The translations under genes were made by a program, and so were the position numbers. Of a DNA stretch of 45,084 bases, positions 28,491-37,558 are shown piece by piece. The notes under the pieces were generated by a model, which did not search any database, was not told the origin of the DNA, and saw only the letters and a list, made by a program, of their open reading frames with translations. The stretch comes from Verrucomicrobiota bacterium (GTDB taxonomy: Bacteria; Verrucomicrobiota; Verrucomicrobiia; Limisphaerales; JACDHS01), in assembly GCA_013820875.1 (NCBI GenBank), contig JACDHS010000026.1, forward strand, positions 1 to 45,084, written 5' to 3'. Each line of letters begins with the position of its first letter. Position 1 is the first letter of the stretch.

Positions 28491-29381
28491 ATGCAAATTA
28501 AACGTCGCGAATTCTTAAAAAAATCCCTGGTGGTCGGTGGCATGGTGGCGGTCGGTCCGTCTCTCCACGCCCAGCCCAAGACGTTCGATCCTTACGAACA
28601 GATCCCACTGGGCAAAACAAAATTAAAAGTCAGCCGGCTTTGCCTCGGCACCGGCATGAAAGGATGGAAGCGCGAATCTAATCACACACGATTGGGACGC
28701 GAGAAATTCGAGGCGCTGATTCGCGGCGCCTACGATCGCGGCATCTGTGTCTTTGACCTGGCCGATCTTTACGGAACGCATTCGTACGTTGTTTCCGCGC
28801 TCAAAGGAATTCCACGCGACAAGTATGTCATCATCACCAAAATCTGGTGGCGACCCGACGGATTGCCTGAGACGGAGAGGCCCGATGCCGACGTGCTGGT
28901 GCCTCGTTTCCTCAAGGAGTTGAACACGGATTACATCGATGTGCTGCTCCTGCATTGTTGCACTTCCGGCAAATGGCCGGAGGAGTTGCGCAAACAGATG
29001 GATCTTCTTTCGAAGTTCAAAAAAGAGGGAATCATCCGAGCACACGGAATCTCGTGTCATTCACTGGAAGCGCTGGATGCCGCGGCAGATGAACCGTGGG
29101 TCGAAACAATCAACGTTCGAATCAATCCTTACGGCGTCAAAATGGATGGTCCGCCCGAGAAGGTTGTCCCCATTCTCAAACGAATCCATGACGCTGGCAA
29201 AGGTGTCGTCGGTATGAAACTGATCGGCGAGGGGAAGTTCCGCGACGATGACGAGAAGAGGAATGAATCAGTGCGATTCGTTCTTGGACTCGGCAGCGTT
29301 GATGTTCTGGATGTGGGTTTCGAAAAGCTGGAGGAAATCGACGACTTTGCGAAGCGAGTTCGCAAAGTAAGCCGAGTCTGA
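28491..29381 (+). CDS. Tat-exported aldo/keto reductase
   Basis: 296 residues. A twin-arginine leader (KRREFLKKS, then a hydrophobic stretch to about residue 27) precedes an aldo/keto reductase barrel. The catalytic tetrad is visible: Asp89 and Tyr94 (VFDLADLYG), Lys117 (IITKIWW), His155 (VLLLHCC). Tat export suggests the protein folds with its cofactor before leaving the cytoplasm. It follows pcaF by nine bases with a good AAGGAG site, so it is in the operon, but its location makes a direct step in the CoA pathway doubtful. Substrate unknown. Confidence 0.85.
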   Translation: MQIKRREFLKKSLVVGGMVAVGPSLHAQPKTFDPYEQIPLGKTKLKVSRLCLGTGMKGWKRESNHTRLGREKFEALIRGAYDRGICVFDLADLYGTHSYVVSALKGIPRDKYVIITKIWWRPDGLPETERPDADVLVPRFLKELNTDYIDVLLLHCCTSGKWPEELRKQMDLLSKFKKEGIIRAHGISCHSLEALDAAADEPWVETINVRINPYGVKMDGPPEKVVPILKRIHDAGKGVVGMKLIGEGKFRDDDEKRNESVRFVLGLGSVDVLDVGFEKLEEIDDFAKRVRKVSRV

Positions 29382-29410
29382 GCGTGAGCGTGAGTAATCG
29401 GGCAGAACAC

Positions 29411-30322
29411 TCACCCTTTTTTCAACCGAAACAACACGATCTGATTTTTCATAAACTGCGGCACGTAAAGAATTCCGCGTTTGCGGTCTAGCCCAATGTC
29501 CGCCGGCGATTCGATTTCGATCAGCGTGCGAACAGTTTTCCGATCAGGCGAAATGGTGGAAACTTTGTTGCCCATGAAATCGGAAACGAGAAATGTTCCG
29601 TCATCGAGCACTTCAATGCCGTCGAGATTCTTGAAGTGTGAAGCGAGGCCGAAAGGCTTGGGTGGATTTTTACCGGCAGGGTCGAGTTCGTAAACTTCAT
29701 GCAACCCCCAGCTCACGGCGAAAATTTTTCCACGATGAAACGTGACCCCATTCACATTCTCAGGCGAAGGGATTTCCAGAACCTTTCCCGAAGGATCAAT
29801 GCGAAACACCTTGCCCAATTCAGTGTCGGAAACGAGAACGGATTTTCCATCGGTGGCGAGGTCGTTGAGCTTCTTCGTGCCCGGCAACGCGACCACTTCC
29901 GGGGCTGACGCCACTTCGGAATTTTTACCAATCTTGCAGCGCAATAACCGCGTGTTGTCGGTGAAATAAAGCCAGTTTTTCACCACACACATTCCTTTGG
30001 GCGAATGAAGGGGATTCTCCACGTTGCCATCGAGCCAACGGAGATTTTTCATCGTGCCATCTGGATCAATCAATGAAATGAAACCTTTGCCATTATCGCT
30101 CCAGTATTCGTCTTCTTTCGCGGAAATATTTGAAACGAATACCCCTTTGCGAGCGGAGTCGAACAACAGACATTCGGGTACATCGAAGTTTGTGGTAGTG
30201 GACATACGTGTCGCCGTCCAGAGCTTGTCAGGTTTGTTCTGCGCCTGCGTGTGAAGCGCAGTCGTTAAGAGGACTACGGCGGTGCATTGGGCAATAACGC
30301 CAACGATTTTTGAGGATTTCAT
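29411..30322 (-). CDS. Secreted SMP-30/gluconolactonase-like beta-propeller protein
   Basis: 303 residues with a signal peptide (about 1-27, ending THAQA-like ALHTQA). Repeated blade motifs follow: FDVPECLLFD, GFISLIDPDG, SPKGMCVVKNWLYFTDN, LNDLATDGKSVLVSD, NVNGVTFHRGKIFAVSW, NLDGIEVLDDGTFLVSDF and ADIGLDRKRGILYVPQ. This fits a six-bladed SMP-30/NHL-type propeller. Such proteins are lactonases or sugar-binding proteins; no function can be fixed here. Last gene of the methyltransferase/heme-protein operon, 71 bases after its predecessor. Its end faces the aldo/keto reductase with 29 bases between and no obvious terminator. Confidence 0.8.
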   Translation of the reverse strand: MKSSKIVGVIAQCTAVVLLTTALHTQAQNKPDKLWTATRMSTTTNFDVPECLLFDSARKGVFVSNISAKEDEYWSDNGKGFISLIDPDGTMKNLRWLDGNVENPLHSPKGMCVVKNWLYFTDNTRLLRCKIGKNSEVASAPEVVALPGTKKLNDLATDGKSVLVSDTELGKVFRIDPSGKVLEIPSPENVNGVTFHRGKIFAVSWGLHEVYELDPAGKNPPKPFGLASHFKNLDGIEVLDDGTFLVSDFMGNKVSTISPDRKTVRTLIEIESPADIGLDRKRGILYVPQFMKNQIVLFRLKKG

Positions 30323-30393
30323 AAATTTATTTTTCAGGTTTGGAGATCACAGCAGCGAGAAACAAATGCACCGGTGCATCGGTGTTCGATCGA

Positions 30394-33228
30394 TCATTTT
30401 TGCAATAGATAAGTGACTGAGTGTTTTAATGCCTCCAACTCCCGTTCCTGCTCGTCGCTGTAGGAACCAAGGCGTTGCGCGTAGGTGTCCATCCAGGTGA
30501 TGAGCCGATTGAGGCTGTCGTCATCGAGTTGAATGAATTGATGTACGGCATCTGTTTTCAGGTAGGCGAGCAAGGCGCTGGATTTTGCCCCGCCTTGTCC
30601 GGCTAGCGATTTCCCATCGCGATAACGCTCAGCAATATGTTCTTTCAAGCTGGGTTTGCCGAAGGAGGTTAGCCGCCAGTATGAATCCTCGTCAGTCAGG
30701 TCAAACTTTGCGGCAACCTGGTTCTCGAATTTTGGATTGTGGCAACTGACGCAGTTTTTATTCAGGACCGGTTGGACCAACTTGTCATAGCGTAGCGGCC
30801 ATGAGCCGTCAGGGCCGAGAGTGATTCTCGATGGCTCGCGTGCGGCAGCAATGGGATGATAGTTCTGCGGACTGCTCTCGCGCGATTCGTGGCAGCCGAT
30901 ACAGGACAACGTTTGATTCGGTTGAACATAGGTGACTGTTCGCATTGTCTGCACCGCCATTCCATCTGCACCCAGTGCCTGGAAAAAAACGTTCACACCG
31001 GAAGGCACGCGGAAATAGGCGGAGCCATCCGGTTCAACCGGCACTGTTCCAAAAACCGTTTTGCCCGGGTCATCGCGCGTCATGCCAAGAACAGGTGTGT
31101 TCATCTGCGGCTGAGTTTTCGCGGGCACGGCGACGATGCGCAGATCTTTGATTTCACCCGGCTTTACGCCCTCCAAACCATCATAGACATTGAGCAACAT
31201 GAAGCGGCCTTCCTGCGCTCCGTCCCAGTCCACGCTGCTGGCAATGACCGGTGGAGTTTTTTTCGTCCGTAGCGGGATTGGGTCCATGCTGCTGATGGCG
31301 TCGTCGCGATAAAGCAGATCGCGATTTCCAAAAGCGTCGTAGAGATAAATGCCCGCCCCGTTTTCTGGCGGAAGAAGATTTTCGCGTCGGACCGATTCAT
31401 TGCTCCAGGCGGTGAGGAAATAATCTTCTGAAAGTGGATATGGTCCGGCATACCAACTGGACGGCCAGCATTCCGTTTCTGGAAAGCAAACTTCAGGCGT
31501 GAGACGCTGGAGTGGCTCGGATCCTTCCTTGCCTTTCGTCAGGTCGAGCAAAACCAGACTGCCTGCCGTGTAGGAATGGTGCGCCGATGCAGTAAAAATA
31601 ATTTTGGAGGAATCAGGAATCGACCGCGCTTCAAGAACCGCGTGAGGGCTGAGCGTAAAATTTCCATAAACAAGCTGTGGATTTGTCCCGTCAGGATTCG
31701 TGCTCCACAAACTCATGTAAGGCATGTTGTCGCGATCCACGTAATCCCAGCGCGAATAGAAAATCCGGCCATCACTCGCCACGGCGGGTGTCCATTCAAA
31801 ATTCTCAAAGGGCGAAATCGCGCGAAGATTTTTGCCAGCCGCATCCATCACATGCAGCGTGTAAACGGAAACCGGACGCCAATCGCCACCGCCGCAACGC
31901 ACAAACGAATCGGGCAACGCATCCTCTTCGAGGGTTCTTGTCGCGCAATGTTTACTCGACTGGACGAATTGGCCGCGCCGGGTTGAAAGAAAAACAATTT
32001 CGCCGTTCGGCAGGTAGCGCGCATCGAAATCGTTGTAACGTCCGTGGGTCAACTGGCGCAGGCCGGAACCGTCCACGTTCATTTCAAAGACGTGGTAAAA
32101 GGAATCTTCAGGCAAACGGGTTTTATCCACCTTGTTCGTGTTCGCGGCGACTTCGGGATAAAATTTGCAGTAGGCAAAAATGATCTTTTTCCCGTCATAA
32201 GAAAGTTCCGGACGAAGGAAACTACCTTCGGGCATCTGGGAGGTAAGGCACTTGAGAATTGGAGAATCGGATTTGAAATCTTCCAAAATGTAAACACCAC
32301 CACCACCCCGTGACCACCAGCCGTAGTATTGATCTGACATATGACTGAACGAACCGAGCTTGCGTTTCGTGAAAAGGACTTTGTCAAAGTCGAGCAGGGG
32401 ATTGGCGAGGGCGAGTTTGCGTTGGAGAGTTCGCGCCTCGAAATAAATTGATTGATCAATCTGTTCCGCGGGCAGAGTCGTAATACGGTTGTTTAACCTT
32501 TTCAGTTCCTTCGCGTGCGCGACAACGTCCACACCGGCATGGCGAAGAGCGGCAATCAAGGACTGGCACCCCGTGAGGCTTTCACGCGTATAAACCGCCC
32601 ACTCCGGATCTTTTATTGGCAGATGATTTGCAGACCATTGAGATGTGCTGCTCTGGTCGGCGGGGCGATTAAGCGCGAGATTTGTGCCCGGGTCGCTCGC
32701 GCCGAAAACCTCGACCTCGTCGAGATGCAGATATTCTTTTCCCGGCAACCGGACCCGCACAAATCGGCCTGAACTGTTCGCGGCCGGAAGTTTTATCTCG
32801 AGCGGTTTGTTATCATTGTAGCCAAGAAATTTCCCGCCCTTATGCGTGTAAACGAGTTCCCATTTTTTCCCGTCCTCGGAGAGAAACACTCGCAAGTCTT
32901 TGGCGCGATCTGGAGAATCGCAGCGGTTCCAGATGACAATGCGTGACAGAGTTGCGGATTGACCCAGGTCCACTTGCCACCATGGCGAATTGTCGTGACC
33001 GGTGTGAAAACCATATTTCCCATTTTTAATTCCGTCGCACCCTCCCGCCGCGTCGCTTTGCGTTGATTTCGGTTGTCCTTCATTCGCCCTCGCTGTCGCA
33101 TCGACGACCCAGGCGGCTTCGAGTTGTTTGCGCCACGCTTCAGGTGTGAACTGCTCCACGACAGCCTGCGCGGGCAGAATCGCCAGGACAAAAACGCTTA
33201 CAGTCATTAACTGTCGGATTGTTTTCAT
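30394..33228 (-). CDS. Exported di-heme protein with F5/8C domain, HZS-alpha-like
   Basis: 944 residues. After a signal peptide (about 1-22) comes a discoidin/F5/8 type C region (about 30-180: PWWQVDLGQSATLSRIVIWNR, GRFVRVRLPG, HLDEVEVFG). A long propeller of TolB-like repeats follows (MNVDGSGLRQLTHG, RYLPNGEIVFLSTRRG, WSTNPDGTNPQLVYGN). Two c-type heme motifs lie near the C-terminus: CIGCH (about 777) and CVSCH (about 824). The middle part resembles the hydrazine-synthase alpha-subunit domain found in many Planctomycetes and Verrucomicrobia proteins; that does not imply anammox. It probably acts in the periplasm with bound heme, substrate unknown. Starts 13 bases after its larger paralogue. 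Confidence 0.82.
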   Translation of the reverse strand: MKTIRQLMTVSVFVLAILPAQAVVEQFTPEAWRKQLEAAWVVDATARANEGQPKSTQSDAAGGCDGIKNGKYGFHTGHDNSPWWQVDLGQSATLSRIVIWNRCDSPDRAKDLRVFLSEDGKKWELVYTHKGGKFLGYNDNKPLEIKLPAANSSGRFVRVRLPGKEYLHLDEVEVFGASDPGTNLALNRPADQSSTSQWSANHLPIKDPEWAVYTRESLTGCQSLIAALRHAGVDVVAHAKELKRLNNRITTLPAEQIDQSIYFEARTLQRKLALANPLLDFDKVLFTKRKLGSFSHMSDQYYGWWSRGGGGVYILEDFKSDSPILKCLTSQMPEGSFLRPELSYDGKKIIFAYCKFYPEVAANTNKVDKTRLPEDSFYHVFEMNVDGSGLRQLTHGRYNDFDARYLPNGEIVFLSTRRGQFVQSSKHCATRTLEEDALPDSFVRCGGGDWRPVSVYTLHVMDAAGKNLRAISPFENFEWTPAVASDGRIFYSRWDYVDRDNMPYMSLWSTNPDGTNPQLVYGNFTLSPHAVLEARSIPDSSKIIFTASAHHSYTAGSLVLLDLTKGKEGSEPLQRLTPEVCFPETECWPSSWYAGPYPLSEDYFLTAWSNESVRRENLLPPENGAGIYLYDAFGNRDLLYRDDAISSMDPIPLRTKKTPPVIASSVDWDGAQEGRFMLLNVYDGLEGVKPGEIKDLRIVAVPAKTQPQMNTPVLGMTRDDPGKTVFGTVPVEPDGSAYFRVPSGVNVFFQALGADGMAVQTMRTVTYVQPNQTLSCIGCHESRESSPQNYHPIAAAREPSRITLGPDGSWPLRYDKLVQPVLNKNCVSCHNPKFENQVAAKFDLTDEDSYWRLTSFGKPSLKEHIAERYRDGKSLAGQGGAKSSALLAYLKTDAVHQFIQLDDDSLNRLITWMDTYAQRLGSYSDEQERELEALKHSVTYLLQK

Positions 33229-33241
33229 GTTTCCATTCTGA

Positions 33242-36200
33242 TTAGCGTTTAGCTTCAGTGGCAGTCACCCGGCCATCTCGTTCAACTTTCAGTGCGCGAA
33301 TCCAGCAGCTTAAACAGAGACAGTTTTCGTCTCGACCGCAGGTGCCGGCGATGTCTTGGAAGGGCAAAGGTTGAATCGACGCATGCACCAGTGCGCGCAT
33401 CTTCTGGTAGTCTGGTTCATCGCTGTTCTTCCATCTGCCTTTCGCGATTTGGCCCCAGCCCCCACCCGTAATCGCAAGCGGCGCTTTCAGGATCCGGCTT
33501 TCTTCCGGCAATGCCACGTTGACCAAAGCTGCAAATGGCTGCGCGGCCAACTCCGGGCCGAACTTCTGACGAATGTAGGCGCGTAACGCCTTCTCACCTG
33601 CTGGATCAGGACGCTGCCACTCGTCCTTGTTCCATGAATAGGTGCCGTAGAATTGCGCGTTTAGATCCAGCCAATCGATGATCTGCTGTCTGCTCTCGGC
33701 ATCGAGAACGACTCCTTCGTGGTTCTTATACAGCATCTTCGCGAGTGTGCCGCCATGGGCGAAATAATCTTTCGGTTCGCTGGACCAGGTTTCTTTTCGG
33801 TACTGCGCCAGTTTCACCAGTTTGCCGTCGCGAACCAGCGATTCATAAGCGGTGCTGGGCAGTAGTTTTTGAAACGTTTTGGCAATGGCACTTTCAGTCG
33901 AATCAATCGTGCCGAGCAGATTCATGTCACCCGCCGTTTTATTTAGCCCATGGCAGTCGATGCAGTAACGATCCAGCACCGGCTGCACTGTTTTTGCGAA
34001 GCTGAGTCCGCCCTCGTACCGCGGGCCAACTGGCGGCTCCAGCTTCAGAACCGTTTGTTCCAATGAAGGCAGCCGCTGAATTGTGGGACTCGAATTGCGC
34101 GGCTCATGGCAGCCGAGACAGCCCACGGTTTCGCCGGGCTGTAAATAAGTGGACGACCGCATTGTCATCACGGCCATACCGTTCTCGTCCAGGGCTTGGA
34201 ATTGCAGCGGCACACCAGCCGGAGCTTCGAATGCCACGGCCCCGCGTTCATCCACAGGGACAGTGCCGAGTACCCGTTTCAACACCTCGAACTTCACGCC
34301 GCTGGAAAACGGCACGCGCTGCGTGGGTTGAGGTAAAATTTCGTTTACGCGCAGCCGCTGAATCGTGCCGCGAGGAATCTCTTGCGTGCTCTGATAAATG
34401 TCATCCAGGTAGAAAACGCCTGTCGTTGCTGTCTCCTGGTTCGCCAGACGCGATGGCAAAACCGGTGGTGTGGATCGCGAGCGAATGGGCATCGGTTCGA
34501 AGCAGGACATTTCTGGATCGCGATGGATCAACTCCCGCCCGCCCAACGTGTCAACCAGGTAGATACCATACGCGTCGTGCCTCGGGTATTGCGCCATGGA
34601 GGCCGGGAATGGATCGGGGCAGTATTCGGCCAGGAACAAATCTTCGCTGAGAGGGTAGGGGCTGCCGAAACTCACCGCCGGATGTTCTTCCGATTCCGGG
34701 AAGGTTGCCTCGGGGGTTAACCGTGTGATCGCTTCCAGACCATCCTCGGCTATCTCACGGTCGATCAGGATCAAGGAGCCGGCATGAATCGTGTGATGTC
34801 CCGTAGCTATGGCGACGACTTTGTTCGAGCCGGGAATGGGCCGTGGCTGCGCTACTCTGCACGGATTGGGGGTGTAGTTTCCGTAGTAATGGTTTGCCCC
34901 GGTGCCGTCGGGCCAGGCCGTCCACAAGCCGATCGTCGGGATCACCGGCCGATTGATGTAATCCCAGCGTTGCCAGAGAAGTCGGCCGTCGTGCATGACA
35001 ATTGGATCCCACTCGCTGGCTTCATTGAAAGAAATCTGCCGGATGTTCGAGCCGTCAGCGTCAGAACGATAGAGCACATAGGTCGGGCAATACCGCTCCC
35101 CGGTATGGCAGCGCACTCCTCCCTGGTTGCGGGTCGAGATGAAAGCAAATCCACCGTCGGGCAAGTAGCAGGGATCGTAGTCTTCGGTGAGCACGGTCAT
35201 CTTGCCGTCTGCTCCCGCCATCGGATCGCGACTCGTGCCGGTGATTTGCCTCAGGCCGGTGCCGTCAACATTGATTTCGTAAAGGAAGAACTGCCGTTGC
35301 TCGCGCTGGGGCGTATGGTCAGCATAGGCAAACACCACTCGCTTGCCGTCAAAAGACACATCAGCGTGCATCGCAGCACCTTTAGGAAGCTTGCCTTTCA
35401 GTAATAAGGTTTCGCGCGGTTGGTCCTGCTTCCAATTCTCCAGGACGACCAGGCCCGGGCCCGGCCCATTATGAAGCGCGTAATAGTTATCGCCCGGAGC
35501 ACTGAGGGTTGGCGGTGGCCTTTTGGCTACGAGTAACTGGTCAAAGTCGAGCGCCGGGTGTGAGAAGATAATTCGACGCCTCAGGTCAACCGTCTCGGCG
35601 AACAGATCCCTTCCACCTGAAGAATGTTGCTGGCTGACTATCCGTTCAATCCGTTGCTGTAGCGCTTTTAATTCAGCGGCCATTTTCGGGCGGGGCCCTG
35701 TCTTCTCCACGAACTCAAGCGTCTTGCGGGCCAGTTCCACCCGCTCCTGTGCTCGCGCGACATAGTATGCATCCGAGGCTCCGGCCCACGTCGGCGCGTA
35801 ATCGTTCCAAATCCCGTCGCGTCGCTCGAACTCCATTTCGATCTGCGACTGCCGATCGCGGAAGTCCGCAGCCACTTTATCCCACAATGATTCCTGCACA
35901 CTCCGGTAATCCGTCGCACGCTTCACCAGCGGGCGGCAGTCCAGGGCGGCGAACGGCGGCAACCCGGTCTGCTGCTTGTAATAGACGAACACCTCAAGTC
36001 GCTCGTATTTCCCATCCAGCTTGAAACAGACTTCGCCCGGCGAGAACGCGAAACCGCGATACTTCTTTTCATCGATCGTCAACTGCACAGCCTCTTTCTT
36101 TTTGGCAGTGACGGCTCCCTCCATCATCGGGCTGTCGAGTTCCAGCGGAATGGAATTCCCTTGTTTGTCGAACAGTCGTGGGTTGAGGAAATGAGCTGTT

Positions 36201-36517
36201 CCGCATTCCGCCTGCCGGCCGAGTGCTGCAAAATAAATTCGGTTAAGCCCGCCCACCTGAAACTCCAGCCGGACCGGTTTCTCGTCTTTTTTGAGTTTAA
36301 CAATAGCCGGGCTGAATCCGCTGGGCCGCGTCGCACGCTCCTGCTCCAGCCTTTTGCCGAATGTCGCCTCGACCGAGGCCCGCATGCTCTCGTGCCAGGT
36401 AGATTTCTTGATGTAAACTGGCGATGTCTCCGGCGGCTCAGCCGGTTTTGCGATTAAAGAGACCGTGACGAAAAACAGAAGAGCGAACGACGTGATTCTG
36501 AGTGCTGCGGATTTCAT
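33242..36517 (-). CDS. Large exported di-heme protein, HZS-alpha-like, paralogue of its neighbour
   Basis: 1,091 residues from the ATG at 36517, preferred over 36532 because GGAG lies nine bases upstream. Order: signal peptide; an N-terminal domain of unknown type; a helical stretch (about 200-290); then the TolB-like propeller shared with the next gene (INVDGTGLRQITG, YLPDGGFAFISTRNQGG, WTAWPDGTGANHYYGNYTPNP). Next come an Ig-like segment (GTVPVDERGAVAFEAPAGVPLQF), two heme sites (CLGCH, CIDCH), and a C-terminal tail with clustered cysteines (CGRDENCLCLSCW) that its neighbour lacks. The discoidin domain is absent. An adjacent tandem duplicate with different end domains. Role unknown; periplasmic redox or binding is likely. 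Confidence 0.82.
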   Translation of the reverse strand: MKSAALRITSFALLFFVTVSLIAKPAEPPETSPVYIKKSTWHESMRASVEATFGKRLEQERATRPSGFSPAIVKLKKDEKPVRLEFQVGGLNRIYFAALGRQAECGTAHFLNPRLFDKQGNSIPLELDSPMMEGAVTAKKKEAVQLTIDEKKYRGFAFSPGEVCFKLDGKYERLEVFVYYKQQTGLPPFAALDCRPLVKRATDYRSVQESLWDKVAADFRDRQSQIEMEFERRDGIWNDYAPTWAGASDAYYVARAQERVELARKTLEFVEKTGPRPKMAAELKALQQRIERIVSQQHSSGGRDLFAETVDLRRRIIFSHPALDFDQLLVAKRPPPTLSAPGDNYYALHNGPGPGLVVLENWKQDQPRETLLLKGKLPKGAAMHADVSFDGKRVVFAYADHTPQREQRQFFLYEINVDGTGLRQITGTSRDPMAGADGKMTVLTEDYDPCYLPDGGFAFISTRNQGGVRCHTGERYCPTYVLYRSDADGSNIRQISFNEASEWDPIVMHDGRLLWQRWDYINRPVIPTIGLWTAWPDGTGANHYYGNYTPNPCRVAQPRPIPGSNKVVAIATGHHTIHAGSLILIDREIAEDGLEAITRLTPEATFPESEEHPAVSFGSPYPLSEDLFLAEYCPDPFPASMAQYPRHDAYGIYLVDTLGGRELIHRDPEMSCFEPMPIRSRSTPPVLPSRLANQETATTGVFYLDDIYQSTQEIPRGTIQRLRVNEILPQPTQRVPFSSGVKFEVLKRVLGTVPVDERGAVAFEAPAGVPLQFQALDENGMAVMTMRSSTYLQPGETVGCLGCHEPRNSSPTIQRLPSLEQTVLKLEPPVGPRYEGGLSFAKTVQPVLDRYCIDCHGLNKTAGDMNLLGTIDSTESAIAKTFQKLLPSTAYESLVRDGKLVKLAQYRKETWSSEPKDYFAHGGTLAKMLYKNHEGVVLDAESRQQIIDWLDLNAQFYGTYSWNKDEWQRPDPAGEKALRAYIRQKFGPELAAQPFAALVNVALPEESRILKAPLAITGGGWGQIAKGRWKNSDEPDYQKMRALVHASIQPLPFQDIAGTCGRDENCLCLSCWIRALKVERDGRVTATEAKR

Positions 36518-36550
36518 AGCACAAATCTCCACGGCCCTTTCTGCAGGAAA

Positions 36551-37558
36551 TCAGTTAAGCCGGCCATAGTTGCACAAGGCTTGAAGGTTTTCATGGGACG
36601 TATCCCGAGGAATCTCGCATCCCGCGCCGATAATGAATCGCGCTCCGGCGTCGAGGTGACATTGCGCAATGGTTTGGGTGACGAAATCGGGCGGGCCTTG
36701 CCGCAGCACCGCAACAGGATTGACATTCCCAAGCACAATCTGCTGCGCGCCCATTTTCTGACGGGCTTCCACGATGGGCGTCAACGAATCCAAATCAACG
36801 ATGTCGCAACCCAACCGGGCAATGCTCCCGAGAATGGGCCGCGTGTTGCCGCAGATATGGATGCGGACTTTTGCGCCGAGCGCATGAATGCCATCGACCA
36901 GCCGCTTTTCGTATGGCCAGACAAAGGTATTGTAAATTTCCGGGCCCACGAGGGAAGCTGCCGCGTCCCCAATCCCGATCAACTCCGCTCCCGCCCTGAT
37001 CTGTTCGCAAGCGTATCGCAACTCCATTTCGATGACGAACTCGAACAGGTCACGCACGAATTGCGGGTCATCATAAAAGTCGAGCATGAGCGTGTTGATG
37101 CCGCGAAGATCAGATCCTTCGGCGCAGGGCCCCTCAACCCAGCCTTCGATCAACTTTTCGCCACGCAACTCTTCCTTGAACAACGCGATGGCTTTCACCG
37201 TATTGTGCATACGCCCGCCCCCAAGCGGATCCGGGATCTTCAAGCGGACCAGCGCGAGTTTGTCCGCGAGTAACGCCTGATCTTCAATCAATGCTGCCGG
37301 TTGGTTCTCAAAATATTCGATCGTCGCACCGCAATCGGCTGCTTCGCGCGCTGGATCAGACATGCAATTGACGTAATCGAAACCAAACTGGTCGGCGACC
37401 TGTAGTTGTCCTTCGACCAGCACCCGATAATCCATCGAGTAATCGCAATACTTGGCCCCGATCAAATCAGCAGCGAATTGCATCGTGATCGGCATGAGCG
37501 GCAGGCGATCGACCGGCTGACCATCCACGTGGGCTAAAATGCGTTCGCGTCCGTTCAA
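36551..37558 (-). CDS. UroD/MtaA-family (corrinoid-linked) methyltransferase
   Basis: 335 residues from a TTG at 37558 that overlaps the stop of the upstream gene (TTGA); longer frames to 37621 lie inside that gene. The protein has the uroporphyrinogen-decarboxylase fold of the MtaA/CmuA type (NGRERILAHVDGQPVDRLP, IEGWVEGPCAEGSDLRG, LIGIGDAAASLVGPEIY, VDLDSLTPI). Zinc-type ligands are visible: His and Cys in VRIHICGN and Cys in IIGAGCEIPRDTS. MtaA-like enzymes move methyl groups between a corrinoid protein and a thiol. The arginine-rich N-terminal signature of true heme-pathway HemE is absent. Coupled to a homocysteine methyltransferase, so methyl transfer is the likely theme. Confidence 0.82.
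   Translation of the reverse strand: MNGRERILAHVDGQPVDRLPLMPITMQFAADLIGAKYCDYSMDYRVLVEGQLQVADQFGFDYVNCMSDPAREAADCGATIEYFENQPAALIEDQALLADKLALVRLKIPDPLGGGRMHNTVKAIALFKEELRGEKLIEGWVEGPCAEGSDLRGINTLMLDFYDDPQFVRDLFEFVIEMELRYACEQIRAGAELIGIGDAAASLVGPEIYNTFVWPYEKRLVDGIHALGAKVRIHICGNTRPILGSIARLGCDIVDLDSLTPIVEARQKMGAQQIVLGNVNPVAVLRQGPPDFVTQTIAQCHLDAGARFIIGAGCEIPRDTSHENLQALCNYGRLN

Noticed and set aside
30394-36517. Evidence for anammox (hydrazine synthase)
   Set aside because: HZS-alpha-like domains are widespread in non-anammox Planctomycetes and Verrucomicrobia. The beta and gamma subunits and hydrazine dehydrogenase are not here.
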